Shown here in pieces: positions 18,306 to 26,833 of a stretch of DNA of 64,000 bases. The notes under the pieces are model-generated. The model had not been told where the DNA came from and ran no database searches. It worked only from the letters and a program-made list of their open reading frames with translations. The first letter of the stretch is position 1; every line of letters starts with the position of its first letter. Both the position numbers and the translations under genes were made by a program. Origin of the DNA: Nodularia sphaerocarpa UHCC 0038 (lineage in GTDB: Bacteria > Cyanobacteriota > Cyanobacteriia > Cyanobacteriales > Nostocaceae). The stretch is taken from assembly GCF_022376295.1 (NCBI RefSeq), contig NZ_CP060140.1, positions 5,336,356 to 5,400,355 on the forward strand, given 5' to 3'.

Positions 18306-20033
18306 CTAATTTATTTCTTGGCGACGATGATTAGCTGCTTGTAATAATAAGGACTCTGCAAAAGCGATCGCATCTGTGGCAGACTTACCACCAGCTAACT
18401 GCGCTAGTTCTTCGCGGCGATTGCTGAGGTTTTCTAAATTAGTGACTCGCACCACTGTACGCTGCTCAGTATTAATACCTTGGCTAATTGTTTGTTTATC
18501 TACACGGAAATGTCGATCAGCCATCGCGGCAATTAAAGGCTGATGGGTGACGCATAATACTTGGTTATTTTGGCTGAGTTGATGTAATTTTTCGGCGATC
18601 GCCTGAGCAACTCTCCCAGAAACTCCCACATCAATTTCATCAAATACCATTGTTTCGGCGGCATCCACTTGACAAAAACAGGCTTTTAGTGCTAACAAAA
18701 ACCGACTCATTTCACCACCAGAGGCGATCGCAATCAAAGGTTGCATTGGTTCCCCAGGATTCGGGCTAAACATAAAGGTAATTTTATCTGCACCTGCGGC
18801 GGTGGGGGAACTAGCCGCTATCTCCACCTGAAACTTCACCTTTTCCATCGCTAACGGCTTCAATTCACACAGCAATTGAGATTCTAAATAAGCTGCGGTT
18901 TGACGACGCAATTTTGTTAACTTGGCACAAGCTTGAGTCAGATGTGCAGAACAGGCTATTTCGTGTTGTTCTAAACTTTCAATGGATTGTTCGCTATCAT
19001 TGAGTTCTGCTAATTCCTCTTGGATGCGTTGGTAATATGCGATCGCTTCTGTCAAAGTCGGTCCATACTTGCGACAAATTTGTTTTAACTCTTGAATGCG
19101 TTCTTCTACTTCTTGCAATCGTTGAGGATCAGCTTCCAAACTACTTCCATAAGCATTAATTTGTCTTCCCACCTCAATCATCACAGTTTGAGCATCCCTA
19201 ACCAAATCCAACAAAGGTTGCAGTTGGAAATCATACTCTACCATGTCAGTTAATGTCGCTTCACTATCCCCCAATAAATCTGCGGCGGCTGGGGTTTCAT
19301 TATCGTTTTGATACAAGGACTGATACACCTTGTAACTCATCTGTTGCAATTCCACTACATGATTGAGGCGTTCTCGTTCTTGTACCAGTTGTTCCCATTC
19401 CTGGGGATCATGGAGATTCGCAGCTTTCAATTCCTGTATTTGATAGGTAAGTAAATCGAGTTGCTGTAGACGTTCCCGTTCTGATGTCCGGCGTTTTTCT
19501 AAGACCAGATGAGCTTTTTGGTAAGCAGTAAAAGCCGTGGCGATGATTTGACGTTGTTGTAGAAGCGAGTCACCACCATACACATCTAACCATTCCCGGA
19601 CTTGGGCGGATTGTCCCACCTGTACAGTTTGACCTTGAGCGGTAATTTCCACCAGGCGATCGCGCAAACCTCCCATAATTTGCCGATTTACCAACACTCC
19701 ATTCACCCGTGAGCGACTGCGGATATTACTGGTAGTGGCGGTAATTTCTCGGCTAACTATTACACAGTTATCTTCAATTAAATCGATTTCCTGTTCCATC
19801 AACCAAGCCGTTAAGGGAGGATTGGATGTAAAAGTAGCTTCTACCATTGAGCGATTTGTACCAGTGCGAATCACTCGACTAGAGACTTTACCACCCAAAG
19901 CCGCATCAATAGCATCCAAGATAATCGATTTTCCCGCGCCGGTTTCACCTGTCAATACATTGAGTCCAGCGCCAAATTCCAGTTCTAGTTGGTCAATTAG
20001 GGCAAAATTTTGGATTCGCAGGTAAAGTAACAT
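18306..20033 (-). CDS. recN: DNA repair protein RecN
   Basis: RecN is an SMC-like ATPase acting in double-strand break repair. The protein has Walker A GETGAGKS near residue 30, long central coiled coils (about 150-380), an ABC signature SGGEMSRFLLALK and Walker B TMVFDEIDVGVSG in the C-terminal head, followed by the VTHQPLIAA switch histidine. About 575 residues, close to the family norm. ATG at 20033 gives MLLYLRIQNFALID, the usual start; an upstream TTG adds one residue. Confidence 0.95.
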   Translation of the reverse strand: MLLYLRIQNFALIDQLELEFGAGLNVLTGETGAGKSIILDAIDAALGGKVSSRVIRTGTNRSMVEATFTSNPPLTAWLMEQEIDLIEDNCVIVSREITATTSNIRSRSRVNGVLVNRQIMGGLRDRLVEITAQGQTVQVGQSAQVREWLDVYGGDSLLQQRQIIATAFTAYQKAHLVLEKRRTSERERLQQLDLLTYQIQELKAANLHDPQEWEQLVQERERLNHVVELQQMSYKVYQSLYQNDNETPAAADLLGDSEATLTDMVEYDFQLQPLLDLVRDAQTVMIEVGRQINAYGSSLEADPQRLQEVEERIQELKQICRKYGPTLTEAIAYYQRIQEELAELNDSEQSIESLEQHEIACSAHLTQACAKLTKLRRQTAAYLESQLLCELKPLAMEKVKFQVEIAASSPTAAGADKITFMFSPNPGEPMQPLIAIASGGEMSRFLLALKACFCQVDAAETMVFDEIDVGVSGRVAQAIAEKLHQLSQNNQVLCVTHQPLIAAMADRHFRVDKQTISQGINTEQRTVVRVTNLENLSNRREELAQLAGGKSATDAIAFAESLLLQAANHRRQEIN

Positions 20034-20369
20034 CAAGCCAAATTCTCCGTGAGGGCAGATGCCGAGACTTTTAAGCTACACAATACTAAGCACTATCTTT
20101 TCGTTACCTGCCTTTTATGTATATTTTTATGATACAACGCTTTGCAATGGAAAATCTACACTTGCTTGCCATTGGCGCAAGTGAACAAAACCCACTGGAC
20201 TGACACAGCTAAAATAGTGCATGATGATGTTCTTGTGGAACAGGCATCTTGCCTGTTCTGGGGGATGCACAGAGCTTACCCCACAATTTTATCCCTGTTG
20301 GAGAGATGCTTGTTTGTAAACTTATTGTTACAATAATTTACAAGCTTAATCCGACCGACGGCTGAGTTC
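20034..20369. other. divergent intergenic region between recN and ABC1 kinase
   Basis: The 336-bp spacer must hold both promoters. GAACAGGCA at 20238-20246 and TGCCTGTTC at 20250-20258 form a 9-bp hairpin typical of a dispersed cyanobacterial repeat. I see no gene. Confidence 0.5.
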
Positions 20370-22385
20370 ATGATTGTTAAGACATTTCCCCCGACTTCCC
20401 GAAAAACCGAGGACGAACCACAAGTGACTGAAGTATTCACAGAAAATGGCAAATCAACTTTGGTTGTTCCTTCACCAAAACGCATAAACCAAAAGTTAGA
20501 GACTGAGGCCATACTTTACGATCCCCAAGAGATAGGAGCATATTATCGCCAACGCCCCCTGAAAGTTTTGCAGCGAATTTTTGCAGTTTTGGGGCCGACT
20601 ATTTCCTTTGTTTTTGGGTTGTGGTGGGACAGCCGGCGGGGAATAGCCGTGAAAAAAGATCAACGTCGAGCCGTTCAGTTGCGAGAATTACTGACGAAAC
20701 TGGGACCGGCTTATATTAAAATTGGACAGGCTTTATCCACTAGACCGGATTTGGTTCCCCCGGCATATTTAGAAGAATTAACGAGGTTACAGGACCAATT
20801 ACCTCCATTTGCTAACGAAATTGCTTACCAATTTATTGAAGAAGAATTAGGCGCACCACCGCCGGATATTTACGCCGAAATTTCGCGCCACCCAATAGCC
20901 GCAGCTTCTTTGGGGCAAGTTTACAAGGGTAAACTGAAAACTGGTGAAGAAGTCGCCATTAAAGTTCAACGCCCTGATTTAAGAGAAAAAATTGCCATTG
21001 ACTTGTTTATTTTGCGCCAAATCGCCGCTTGGGTAAAAAACCGAGTTAAAAGAATCCGCAGTGACTTGGTTGGTATTCTCGATGAATTAGGCGATCGCAT
21101 CTTTGAAGAGATGGATTATATTCATGAGGGAGAAAATGCCGAACGCTTCTTTGAGTTATATGGACATATAGAAGACATTTACGTTCCCAAGATTTACTGG
21201 GAATATACCAATCGTCGCGTCTTGACGATGGAGTGGATAACCGGCATAAAATTAACCCAAACCGCCGAAATTAACGCTCAAGGGATCGATGCTCGTTATC
21301 TGATTGAAGTGGGTGTGCAGTGTTCCCTGCGCCAGCTACTAGAACACGGATTTTTCCACGCTGACCCCCATCCAGGTAATTTGTTAGCCACACCAGAGGG
21401 TAAACTAGCTTACCTCGACTTTGGGATGATGAGTGAAGTACAGCCGCCCCAAAGATATGGTTTAATTGAGGCGATCGTTCACGTAGTTAACCGTGACTTT
21501 GAAGGTTTAGCCAACGACTACGTAAAACTAGATTTTTTATCCCCAGAAACAGACTTAACCCCAATTATTCCCGCATTTGCCAGAGTGTTTGCTGATGCTC
21601 AAGGAGCCAGTGTTGCTGACTTAAACATCAAAAGCATCACAGATGAACTCTCCGCTTTAATGTATGAATATCCTTTCCGCGTTCCTCCCTACTACGCTTT
21701 AATTATTCGCTCCCTGGTAACTTTAGAAGGTATTGCTATATATATAGACCCCGAATTTAAAGTTCTCAGCGAAGCTTATCCTTATGTTGCGAAACGCCTG
21801 TTAACCGACCAAGCACCACAATTAAGAACATCGCTGCAAAATTTGCTGTTTAAAGATGAAAAATTCCGGTGGAATCGGTTAGAAAACTTGCTGCGTAATG
21901 CTAAGAAAAATCAAGATTACGACTTCAATCTAGTTTTAGACCAGGGAGTAGAATTTCTCTCTTCTGAACGTGGTTCATTTATTCGTGACAAACTGGTAGA
22001 TGAATTTGTCAATGGACTCAATGCTGTAGGCAAAAATGTTCTGCACAACTTCACTTATGTACTGCGAGAACGAGTAGGTTTGACAGCAGTTAACGAAACC
22101 CCAGGGGCGACAGTTGAACAACAACAAACCTTAGAGCATATTAAAAATATTTTAAATATTCTCCGAGCCACCCGTGGTTTTGACCCACTACAACTAGCGC
22201 CCCAACTGGCTCAATTGTTAGTAAATCCAGGTGTACAGCGTTTGGGTCAACAAATTACCAATCGTCTCACGCAAAAAGCCATAGCCCGGTTAATTCGGGA
22301 GTTATTAGCTGCGGAAGAAGTCAACAGCAGCCAAGGTCGTGCGTTAGCCAAACCTGCAAGAGCCTCTTTACCCGCAAGAGTGTAG
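20370..22385 (+). CDS. ABC1 (AarF/UbiB) family atypical kinase
   Basis: The 671-residue protein has the hallmarks of ABC1K proteins: the KxGQ motif in KIGQALSTRPDLVPPAYLEE (about 115-134), the alanine-rich loop IAAASLGQVYKGKLKTGEEV, the VAIKVQRP lysine, and the catalytic FFHADPHPGN and YLDFGMM. A hydrophobic stretch lies near 70-90. Relatives act in quinone and prenyl-lipid metabolism and thylakoid homeostasis in plastids and cyanobacteria. Several paralogues usually exist per genome, so I give no symbol. A palindromic repeat follows the stop. Confidence 0.93.
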   Translation: MIVKTFPPTSRKTEDEPQVTEVFTENGKSTLVVPSPKRINQKLETEAILYDPQEIGAYYRQRPLKVLQRIFAVLGPTISFVFGLWWDSRRGIAVKKDQRRAVQLRELLTKLGPAYIKIGQALSTRPDLVPPAYLEELTRLQDQLPPFANEIAYQFIEEELGAPPPDIYAEISRHPIAAASLGQVYKGKLKTGEEVAIKVQRPDLREKIAIDLFILRQIAAWVKNRVKRIRSDLVGILDELGDRIFEEMDYIHEGENAERFFELYGHIEDIYVPKIYWEYTNRRVLTMEWITGIKLTQTAEINAQGIDARYLIEVGVQCSLRQLLEHGFFHADPHPGNLLATPEGKLAYLDFGMMSEVQPPQRYGLIEAIVHVVNRDFEGLANDYVKLDFLSPETDLTPIIPAFARVFADAQGASVADLNIKSITDELSALMYEYPFRVPPYYALIIRSLVTLEGIAIYIDPEFKVLSEAYPYVAKRLLTDQAPQLRTSLQNLLFKDEKFRWNRLENLLRNAKKNQDYDFNLVLDQGVEFLSSERGSFIRDKLVDEFVNGLNAVGKNVLHNFTYVLRERVGLTAVNETPGATVEQQQTLEHIKNILNILRATRGFDPLQLAPQLAQLLVNPGVQRLGQQITNRLTQKAIARLIRELLAAEEVNSSQGRALAKPARASLPARV

Positions 22386-22426
22386 AACCTCACCCCCAAC
22401 CCCTCTCCTTATCAAGGAGAGGGGAG
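22386..22426. repeat. CTCTCCTT/AAGGAGAG palindromic repeat
   Basis: AACCTCACCCCCAACCCCTC then TCCTTATCAAGGAGAGGGGA immediately follows the ABC1 kinase stop codon. Same family as 5444-5506. Confidence 0.83.
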
Positions 22427-22468
22427 AATTAAATTAAAATCAAAAACCAGTATTTTTGTAATGTTTTT

Positions 22469-22542
22469 GTAGGTTGGGTTGAGCAATGCGAAACCCAACA
22501 TCCTCGCCAGCGTTGGGTTTCACTTCGTTCTACCCAACCTAC
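22469..22542. repeat. GTAGGTTGGGTT inverted repeat
   Basis: GTAGGTTGGGTT at 22469-22480 pairs with ACCCAACCTAC at 22532-22542; an inner pair GAAACCCAAC / GTTGGGTTTC makes a cruciform-like unit. A dispersed cyanobacterial repeat between two convergent genes; it could also terminate transcription. Confidence 0.82.
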
Positions 22543-22568
22543 TTTAATTAGAAGTGGTAATAGAAGAT

Positions 22569-23003
22569 TTAATCTGAGTTTCTATGGGGGTCATTTCTGT
22601 CACGTTTGAGATTTTCTTGTAAAGCTTGAATCTGTTCTCGACGGGCTTCCAATTCCAGAGAACGACGTGCTAAATCTTGATTTTGTAAAGTTAGAGATTG
22701 TCGCCAACTTTCGGCGCGTTCTGCTTCTTGTTGCAAGTCAGCCGGTGTCATACCAATGCTGAGGTAAGTTTGTACTAAATGTACTATCCAGTTCTTAGCA
22801 TCTGCTAAACTTTCAATTTCACCTGTAGGGGAAATCTGCACTAAAACTAGCAAGTTTTCACTGACTGTAGTCACTTTGCTCAACAAAACAAAGGTTTCTT
22901 CTGGGATAATTACCCAAAGGTTTTCACTTTCTTGACGTGCTAACAAGTGTAACTGATATTTGTCTGAAAATTCATTTTTATTTACTTGAGCTAAATATAG
23001 CAT
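22569..23003 (-). CDS. conserved hypothetical protein, C-terminal coiled coil
   Basis: The 144-residue soluble protein has an N-terminal beta-rich part (about 1-60, MLYLAQVNKNEFSDKYQLHL, LWVIIPEETFVLL), a short helical middle (AKNWIVHLVQTYLSIGMTPA), and a C-terminal coiled coil (about 95-140, Glu/Arg/Gln rich). I recognise it only as a cyanobacteria-type hypothetical; no enzymatic motif is visible. It lies downstream of valS on the same strand, separated by 260 bp including a 28-bp palindrome. Confidence 0.7.
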   Translation of the reverse strand: MLYLAQVNKNEFSDKYQLHLLARQESENLWVIIPEETFVLLSKVTTVSENLLVLVQISPTGEIESLADAKNWIVHLVQTYLSIGMTPADLQQEAERAESWRQSLTLQNQDLARRSLELEARREQIQALQENLKRDRNDPHRNSD

Positions 23004-23208
23004 GGCTTTAGTTTCAGATTTGAATTGCCAAAATATTTTTTAAGTTTAAATTTAATCTAAGTAGGTACAGGGCGGGCATCTTTGCCCACCCCACAAGATT
23101 TATCATCTTAAGATGTGTACTTCATTTGCTTTTATTGCAAAGTGCTGTAACTTAACTGTTACCCATTAGACATCAACCAAATTTCAATATGCTGATCCTA
23201 GAACCCTT

Positions 23209-23236
23209 GTAGAGACGTTTCATGAAACGTCTCTAC
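23209..23236. repeat. 28-bp perfect palindrome GTAGAGACGTTNCA family, copy 2
   Basis: Half-site GTAGAGACGTTTCA followed by its exact reverse complement, located 27 bp beyond the valS stop. It may serve as a transcription terminator for valS but is not followed by a clear T-run. Confidence 0.93.
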
Positions 23237-23263
23237 ATTATTTTTTGGAGATGTCTATTGCAG

Positions 23264-26200
23264 TTATAGTAAACTACTCAAGCGATCGCGCAAAATTTGA
23301 GCTTGTTTCTCAGCTTCTGTTAAAGACTCTCTTACTCCCTCTACCACATCAGCCGGGGCTTTGTCCACAAACTTAGCATTGCTTAACCTTGCACTCAAAG
23401 ACTTAGCCTCAGCTTCAACTTTGTTGAGGGTTTTTTCCAGTTTGGCACGCAAAGTAGCAATATCTACCACATCACCACTCAAAGGAATTACCACTTGTAC
23501 AGTCCCCACAACCCCAGAGATGGCATTTTCTGGTGCTTGGGGCTGTTGTAATTGTGTCTGTAAGATGGCTTTGGGAGGGGTTGGTGGGAAAAACTTCGCC
23601 CAGAACTTTTGTCTAGCCTCGGCTTTCAGGAGAATTTGGACAACAAACCAAGATGTATAACCCAAACCAACGATTTCGAAGAATGTACCGATAACGGGAA
23701 TTTGATAAACAGTATTTCCCGCAACCAAACCGATTCTCGCAAAGACAAACCCCACGATAATCAAGCCAATTGTCTTCAAACCCCTCTGAGGTTTTTTCTC
23801 CACCACTGTAGGGCTGATTTCCTCTGGAATAGACGCTTCTTGAACACCAGCACTTCGGCTGCGTTCAGTACAAGCAATCGTTAAATTCTCCACCTTAGCC
23901 AAATCTTGAATATAAGCCTGTCCAGCAGTGAGGATTTGCTGTTCCTGGAGACTATCAGTTTGTAAATTTGCCGTAATTTTCGCCCCTGGCTTAATATCCG
24001 CCTCAGCGCGTAAATTGCGAATTGTGCGAATTGTGCCAATTAGTAAGTCAAACTGTGCTTCCAACTCTGGATTAATCAGGTTATTATCAATTTCAGGATA
24101 GAGTTGTAATGATAAAATTTGTAAAGAATCGGCTGGTTGTTGGGTGAGAGTTTGCCAAATTTCCTCAGTAATGTGAGGCATTAAGGGATGGAGTAATTTT
24201 AAAATCCCTTCTAGTACATAGCCCAGAATTTGTTGTGCGACCTTCCGGGATGCGGGATCTGCATCTTTTTGTAACCGGGATTTGACTAATTCAATATACC
24301 AGTCACAGAAATCACCCCAGAAAAATTCATACAGACCTTTTGCAGCTTCCCCTAAACCGTAGTTATCAATGTAATTACTCGTTTGTTTGATAACTTGATG
24401 ATAACGGGAAATCATCCAGCGATCGCTTAATTCTGTGGCAATTGGTTCACCGAGTTGTGCTGGAGTCTGTCCATCCAAATTCATCATCACAAATCGGGCG
24501 GCATTCCACAACTTATTAGCAAAGTTGCGCGAAGCTTCCACCGATGGAGACTCATCCTTTTTGCGGTCATATTCCAAGCGAATATTTTGACCCGCACCCG
24601 CAACTTCTTTAATTAAGGTATAGCGCAGGGCATCAGTACCATATTTGTCAATTAATAACAGTGGGTCAATACCATTACCTTTCGTCTTCGACATTTTCTG
24701 ACCATTTTCATCCAGCACTAACCCGTGGATGTAAACATCATTAAATGGCATTTTACCAGTAAAGTGTCCGCCCATCATCGTCATTCTGGCAACCCAGAAA
24801 AAGATGATATCAAAGCCAGTTACCAAAGTACTGTTAGGGTAATAAGTCGCTAAATCTTGAGTTTGTTCAGGCCAGCCCAAAGTTGAAAACGGCCAAAGTC
24901 CAGAAGAGAACCAAGTATCTAATACATCTGGGTCTTGTTCTAAGTTGACATTTTCCCCAAATTGTGATTTAGCTTTTTCCCAAGCCTCATCTGCTGATTT
25001 TGCGACGATAAACGGCGTATTATCGGTAATTTGACCACCAGTTTCACTGACAGCATACCAAGCCGGAATTTGATGACCCCACCATAATTGACGAGAGATA
25101 CACCAATCTTTTAACTTGACTAACCAATCACGATAAACCTTAGTCCAGCGTTGGGGGACAAACTCTGGCGTATTTTGATTGTCGAGAAAATCTAAGGCGT
25201 TATCAGCCATCGGGCGAATTTTGACAAACCACTGAGTAGATAATAATGGTTCGACTGGTACTTTACCGCGATCGCTATAAGGAACAGTATGCTTATAATC
25301 CTCCACCTTCACCAGCACACCATCGGCTTCTAAACGAGAAATCACATTTTTGCGAGCCACAAAGCGGTCTTGTCCTTGGAACTCCCCAGCTTTCTCATTG
25401 AGAGTCCCATCCTTATTCATAATATTGATCGACGGCAGATTGTGACGCTTACCCATTTCAAAATCATTCGGGTCATGGGCTGGAGTCACTTTTACACAAC
25501 CAGTCCCAAATTTCGGGTCAACAAACTCATCACCAATAATCGGAATTTCCCGATTCATAATGGGCAAAGTTAGCGTTTTACCAATCAAATGTTTATATCT
25601 GTCATCATTGGGATTAACCGCAACCGCAGTATCACCCAACATAGTTTCTGGTCGAGTTGTCGCCACCTCCACAAACCCAGAATTATCACTGAGGGGATAG
25701 CGGAAATGCCAAAGATTCCCATCAACTTCTTGATTATCCACTTCCACATCAGACACCGCCGACCCAGAAGCTGGACACCAATTTACCAAATATTCGCCCC
25801 GATAAATTAATCCTGATTCGTAGAGACTGACAAAAGCTTCCAGAACAGCTTGCGATAAACCTTCATCTAAAGTAAAGCGTTCCCGTGTCCAGTCTACTGA
25901 GACACCGAGGCGTTTTAACTGATTAACAATTGTACCTTCAGAATCGGCTTTCCATTGCCAAGCCCGTTCTAAAAATTGTTCGCGTCCCAGTTCGTAGCGA
26001 GTTTTACCTTCTTTTTTGAGTTGCTTTTCCAACATCGTATGAACGGCGATGCTGGCGTGGTCGGTTCCAGGAACCCAGAGGGTATTGCGCCCTTTCATGC
26101 GGTGGTAGCGGATGAGGGTATCGATTAAGGCGCTTTCAAAGGCGTGACCCATGTGTAAACTGCCGGTGACGTTGGGAGGGGGAATCACGATGCAGTAAGG

Positions 26201-26320
26201 TTCACCGGGGTGGTTGGGGTCAGCTTTGTAGACTTGGTTTTCTTCCCAAAATTTTTGCCATTTGGCTTCGGTGGTGAATGGGTCGTAAAGGCTGGGGAGG
26301 TTGGTAATGTTTGCGGTCAT
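23264..26320 (-). CDS. valS: valyl-tRNA synthetase with CAAD membrane domain
   Basis: A class I synthetase that charges tRNA-Val and edits Thr. It shows the HIGH-type motif PPPNVTGSLHMGHAF, the editing-domain TTRPETMLGDTAVAVNP, the KMSKS-type KMSKTKGNGIDP, and a C-terminal coiled coil (LRAKLEKTLNKVEAEAKSLS). Before that coiled coil, 23565-23875 encodes an inserted CAAD domain with two membrane helices (GLIIVGFVFARIGLVAG and IVGLGYTSWFVVQILL). CAAD anchors some cyanobacterial synthetases in thylakoid membranes. ATG 26320 gives MTANITNLPSLYDPF, the usual start; a longer reading to 26413 adds 31 unrelated residues. About 1018 residues. Confidence 0.95.
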   Translation of the reverse strand: MTANITNLPSLYDPFTTEAKWQKFWEENQVYKADPNHPGEPYCIVIPPPNVTGSLHMGHAFESALIDTLIRYHRMKGRNTLWVPGTDHASIAVHTMLEKQLKKEGKTRYELGREQFLERAWQWKADSEGTIVNQLKRLGVSVDWTRERFTLDEGLSQAVLEAFVSLYESGLIYRGEYLVNWCPASGSAVSDVEVDNQEVDGNLWHFRYPLSDNSGFVEVATTRPETMLGDTAVAVNPNDDRYKHLIGKTLTLPIMNREIPIIGDEFVDPKFGTGCVKVTPAHDPNDFEMGKRHNLPSINIMNKDGTLNEKAGEFQGQDRFVARKNVISRLEADGVLVKVEDYKHTVPYSDRGKVPVEPLLSTQWFVKIRPMADNALDFLDNQNTPEFVPQRWTKVYRDWLVKLKDWCISRQLWWGHQIPAWYAVSETGGQITDNTPFIVAKSADEAWEKAKSQFGENVNLEQDPDVLDTWFSSGLWPFSTLGWPEQTQDLATYYPNSTLVTGFDIIFFWVARMTMMGGHFTGKMPFNDVYIHGLVLDENGQKMSKTKGNGIDPLLLIDKYGTDALRYTLIKEVAGAGQNIRLEYDRKKDESPSVEASRNFANKLWNAARFVMMNLDGQTPAQLGEPIATELSDRWMISRYHQVIKQTSNYIDNYGLGEAAKGLYEFFWGDFCDWYIELVKSRLQKDADPASRKVAQQILGYVLEGILKLLHPLMPHITEEIWQTLTQQPADSLQILSLQLYPEIDNNLINPELEAQFDLLIGTIRTIRNLRAEADIKPGAKITANLQTDSLQEQQILTAGQAYIQDLAKVENLTIACTERSRSAGVQEASIPEEISPTVVEKKPQRGLKTIGLIIVGFVFARIGLVAGNTVYQIPVIGTFFEIVGLGYTSWFVVQILLKAEARQKFWAKFFPPTPPKAILQTQLQQPQAPENAISGVVGTVQVVIPLSGDVVDIATLRAKLEKTLNKVEAEAKSLSARLSNAKFVDKAPADVVEGVRESLTEAEKQAQILRDRLSSLL
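23565..23844 (-). other. CAAD domain segment within valS
   Basis: Cyanobacterial Aminoacyl-tRNA synthetase Appended Domain: two hydrophobic helices separated by a VYQIPVIGTFFE linker, preceded by a Pro/Glu-rich stretch and followed by KAEARQKFWAKFFPP. In Anabaena the CAAD of ValRS is known to localise the enzyme to thylakoids; here that is inferred from sequence. Confidence 0.85.
23845..23875 (-). repeat. short dispersed repeat inserted in frame in valS
   Basis: This DNA encodes ACTERSRSAG at the junction between the synthetase body and CAAD. The nucleotide motif TGAACGCAGCCGAAGTG and its ERSRS translation are, from memory, a frequent Nostoc repeat that occurs both between genes and inside coding frames. 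It adds ten residues without breaking the frame. Confidence 0.6.
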
Positions 26321-26385
26321 GCTGGGAATACTAATTCTGGAAGGACTTTTATAAATTTTGCCATAGGGAGGAGAGGGTTGATGGA

Positions 26386-26833
26386 AACGAACCACACCAG
26401 GCGCAGAGGACACAGAGGGAAGAGTTTTGAGAGAGTTAACGGGGGAGGTGATTGGGGCTGCTATTGAGGTGCATCGGATTTTGGGGCCTGGGTTTTTGGA
26501 GCAAGTGTATAAGGAAGCGTTGATTATAGAATTGTTCAGGCGTGGAATACCTCATGAATTTGAAAAGCCTGTAACGGTCAATTACAAAGGACATGAAGTA
26601 GGTACAGGGAGATTAGATTTTTTAATAGCCAATTGTCTAATTGTGGAATTAAAAGCTGTCCAAAACCTAGCCCCAATACACGAAGCCCAAGTTCTCTCCT
26701 ACCTAAAAATGACCAAACACCCACTCGCCCTCCTGATCAACTTTAACGTCCCCCTCCTCAAAGACGGCATCAAACGTATTATCCTCACCTCCTAACTCCT
26801 CCCTTGGCGTTCTTGGCGACTTGGCGGTTCGTT
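26386..26833. mobile_element. candidate GxxExxY cassette bounded by AACGAACC / GGTTCGTT inverted repeats
   Basis: Left boundary AACGAACCACACCAGGCGCA (26386-26405) continues with GAGGACACAGAGGG. Right boundary is CCCTTGGCGTTCTTGGCGAC followed by TTGGCGGTTCGTT (ends 26833), whose reverse complement begins AACGAACCGCCAAG. The 448-bp unit contains one gene. The right end runs into the 3' end of the FGGY kinase, whose stop codon is at 26832-26834. No target duplication or transposase was found, so mobility is inference. Confidence 0.5.
26427..26795 (+). CDS. GxxExxY protein
   Basis: The 122-residue protein belongs to the GxxExxY family of small predicted PD-(D/E)XK-fold proteins. It contains GAAIEVHRILGPGFLEQVY (GxxExxY = GFLEQVY), then RLDFLIANCLIVELKAVQ with the D...ExK pattern of this nuclease fold, and the conserved LSYLKMT and LLINFNVPLLKDGIKR. 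Start taken at TTG 26427; there is no ATG, and the repeat sequence upstream suggests that the N-terminus coincides with the element edge. Biochemical function unknown. Confidence 0.85.
   Translation: MRELTGEVIGAAIEVHRILGPGFLEQVYKEALIIELFRRGIPHEFEKPVTVNYKGHEVGTGRLDFLIANCLIVELKAVQNLAPIHEAQVLSYLKMTKHPLALLINFNVPLLKDGIKRIILTS

Noticed and set aside
20142..20336. 64-codon ORF between recN and the ABC1 kinase
   Set aside because: It spans the GAACAGGCA hairpin repeat, lacks a ribosome site and has no family resemblance.
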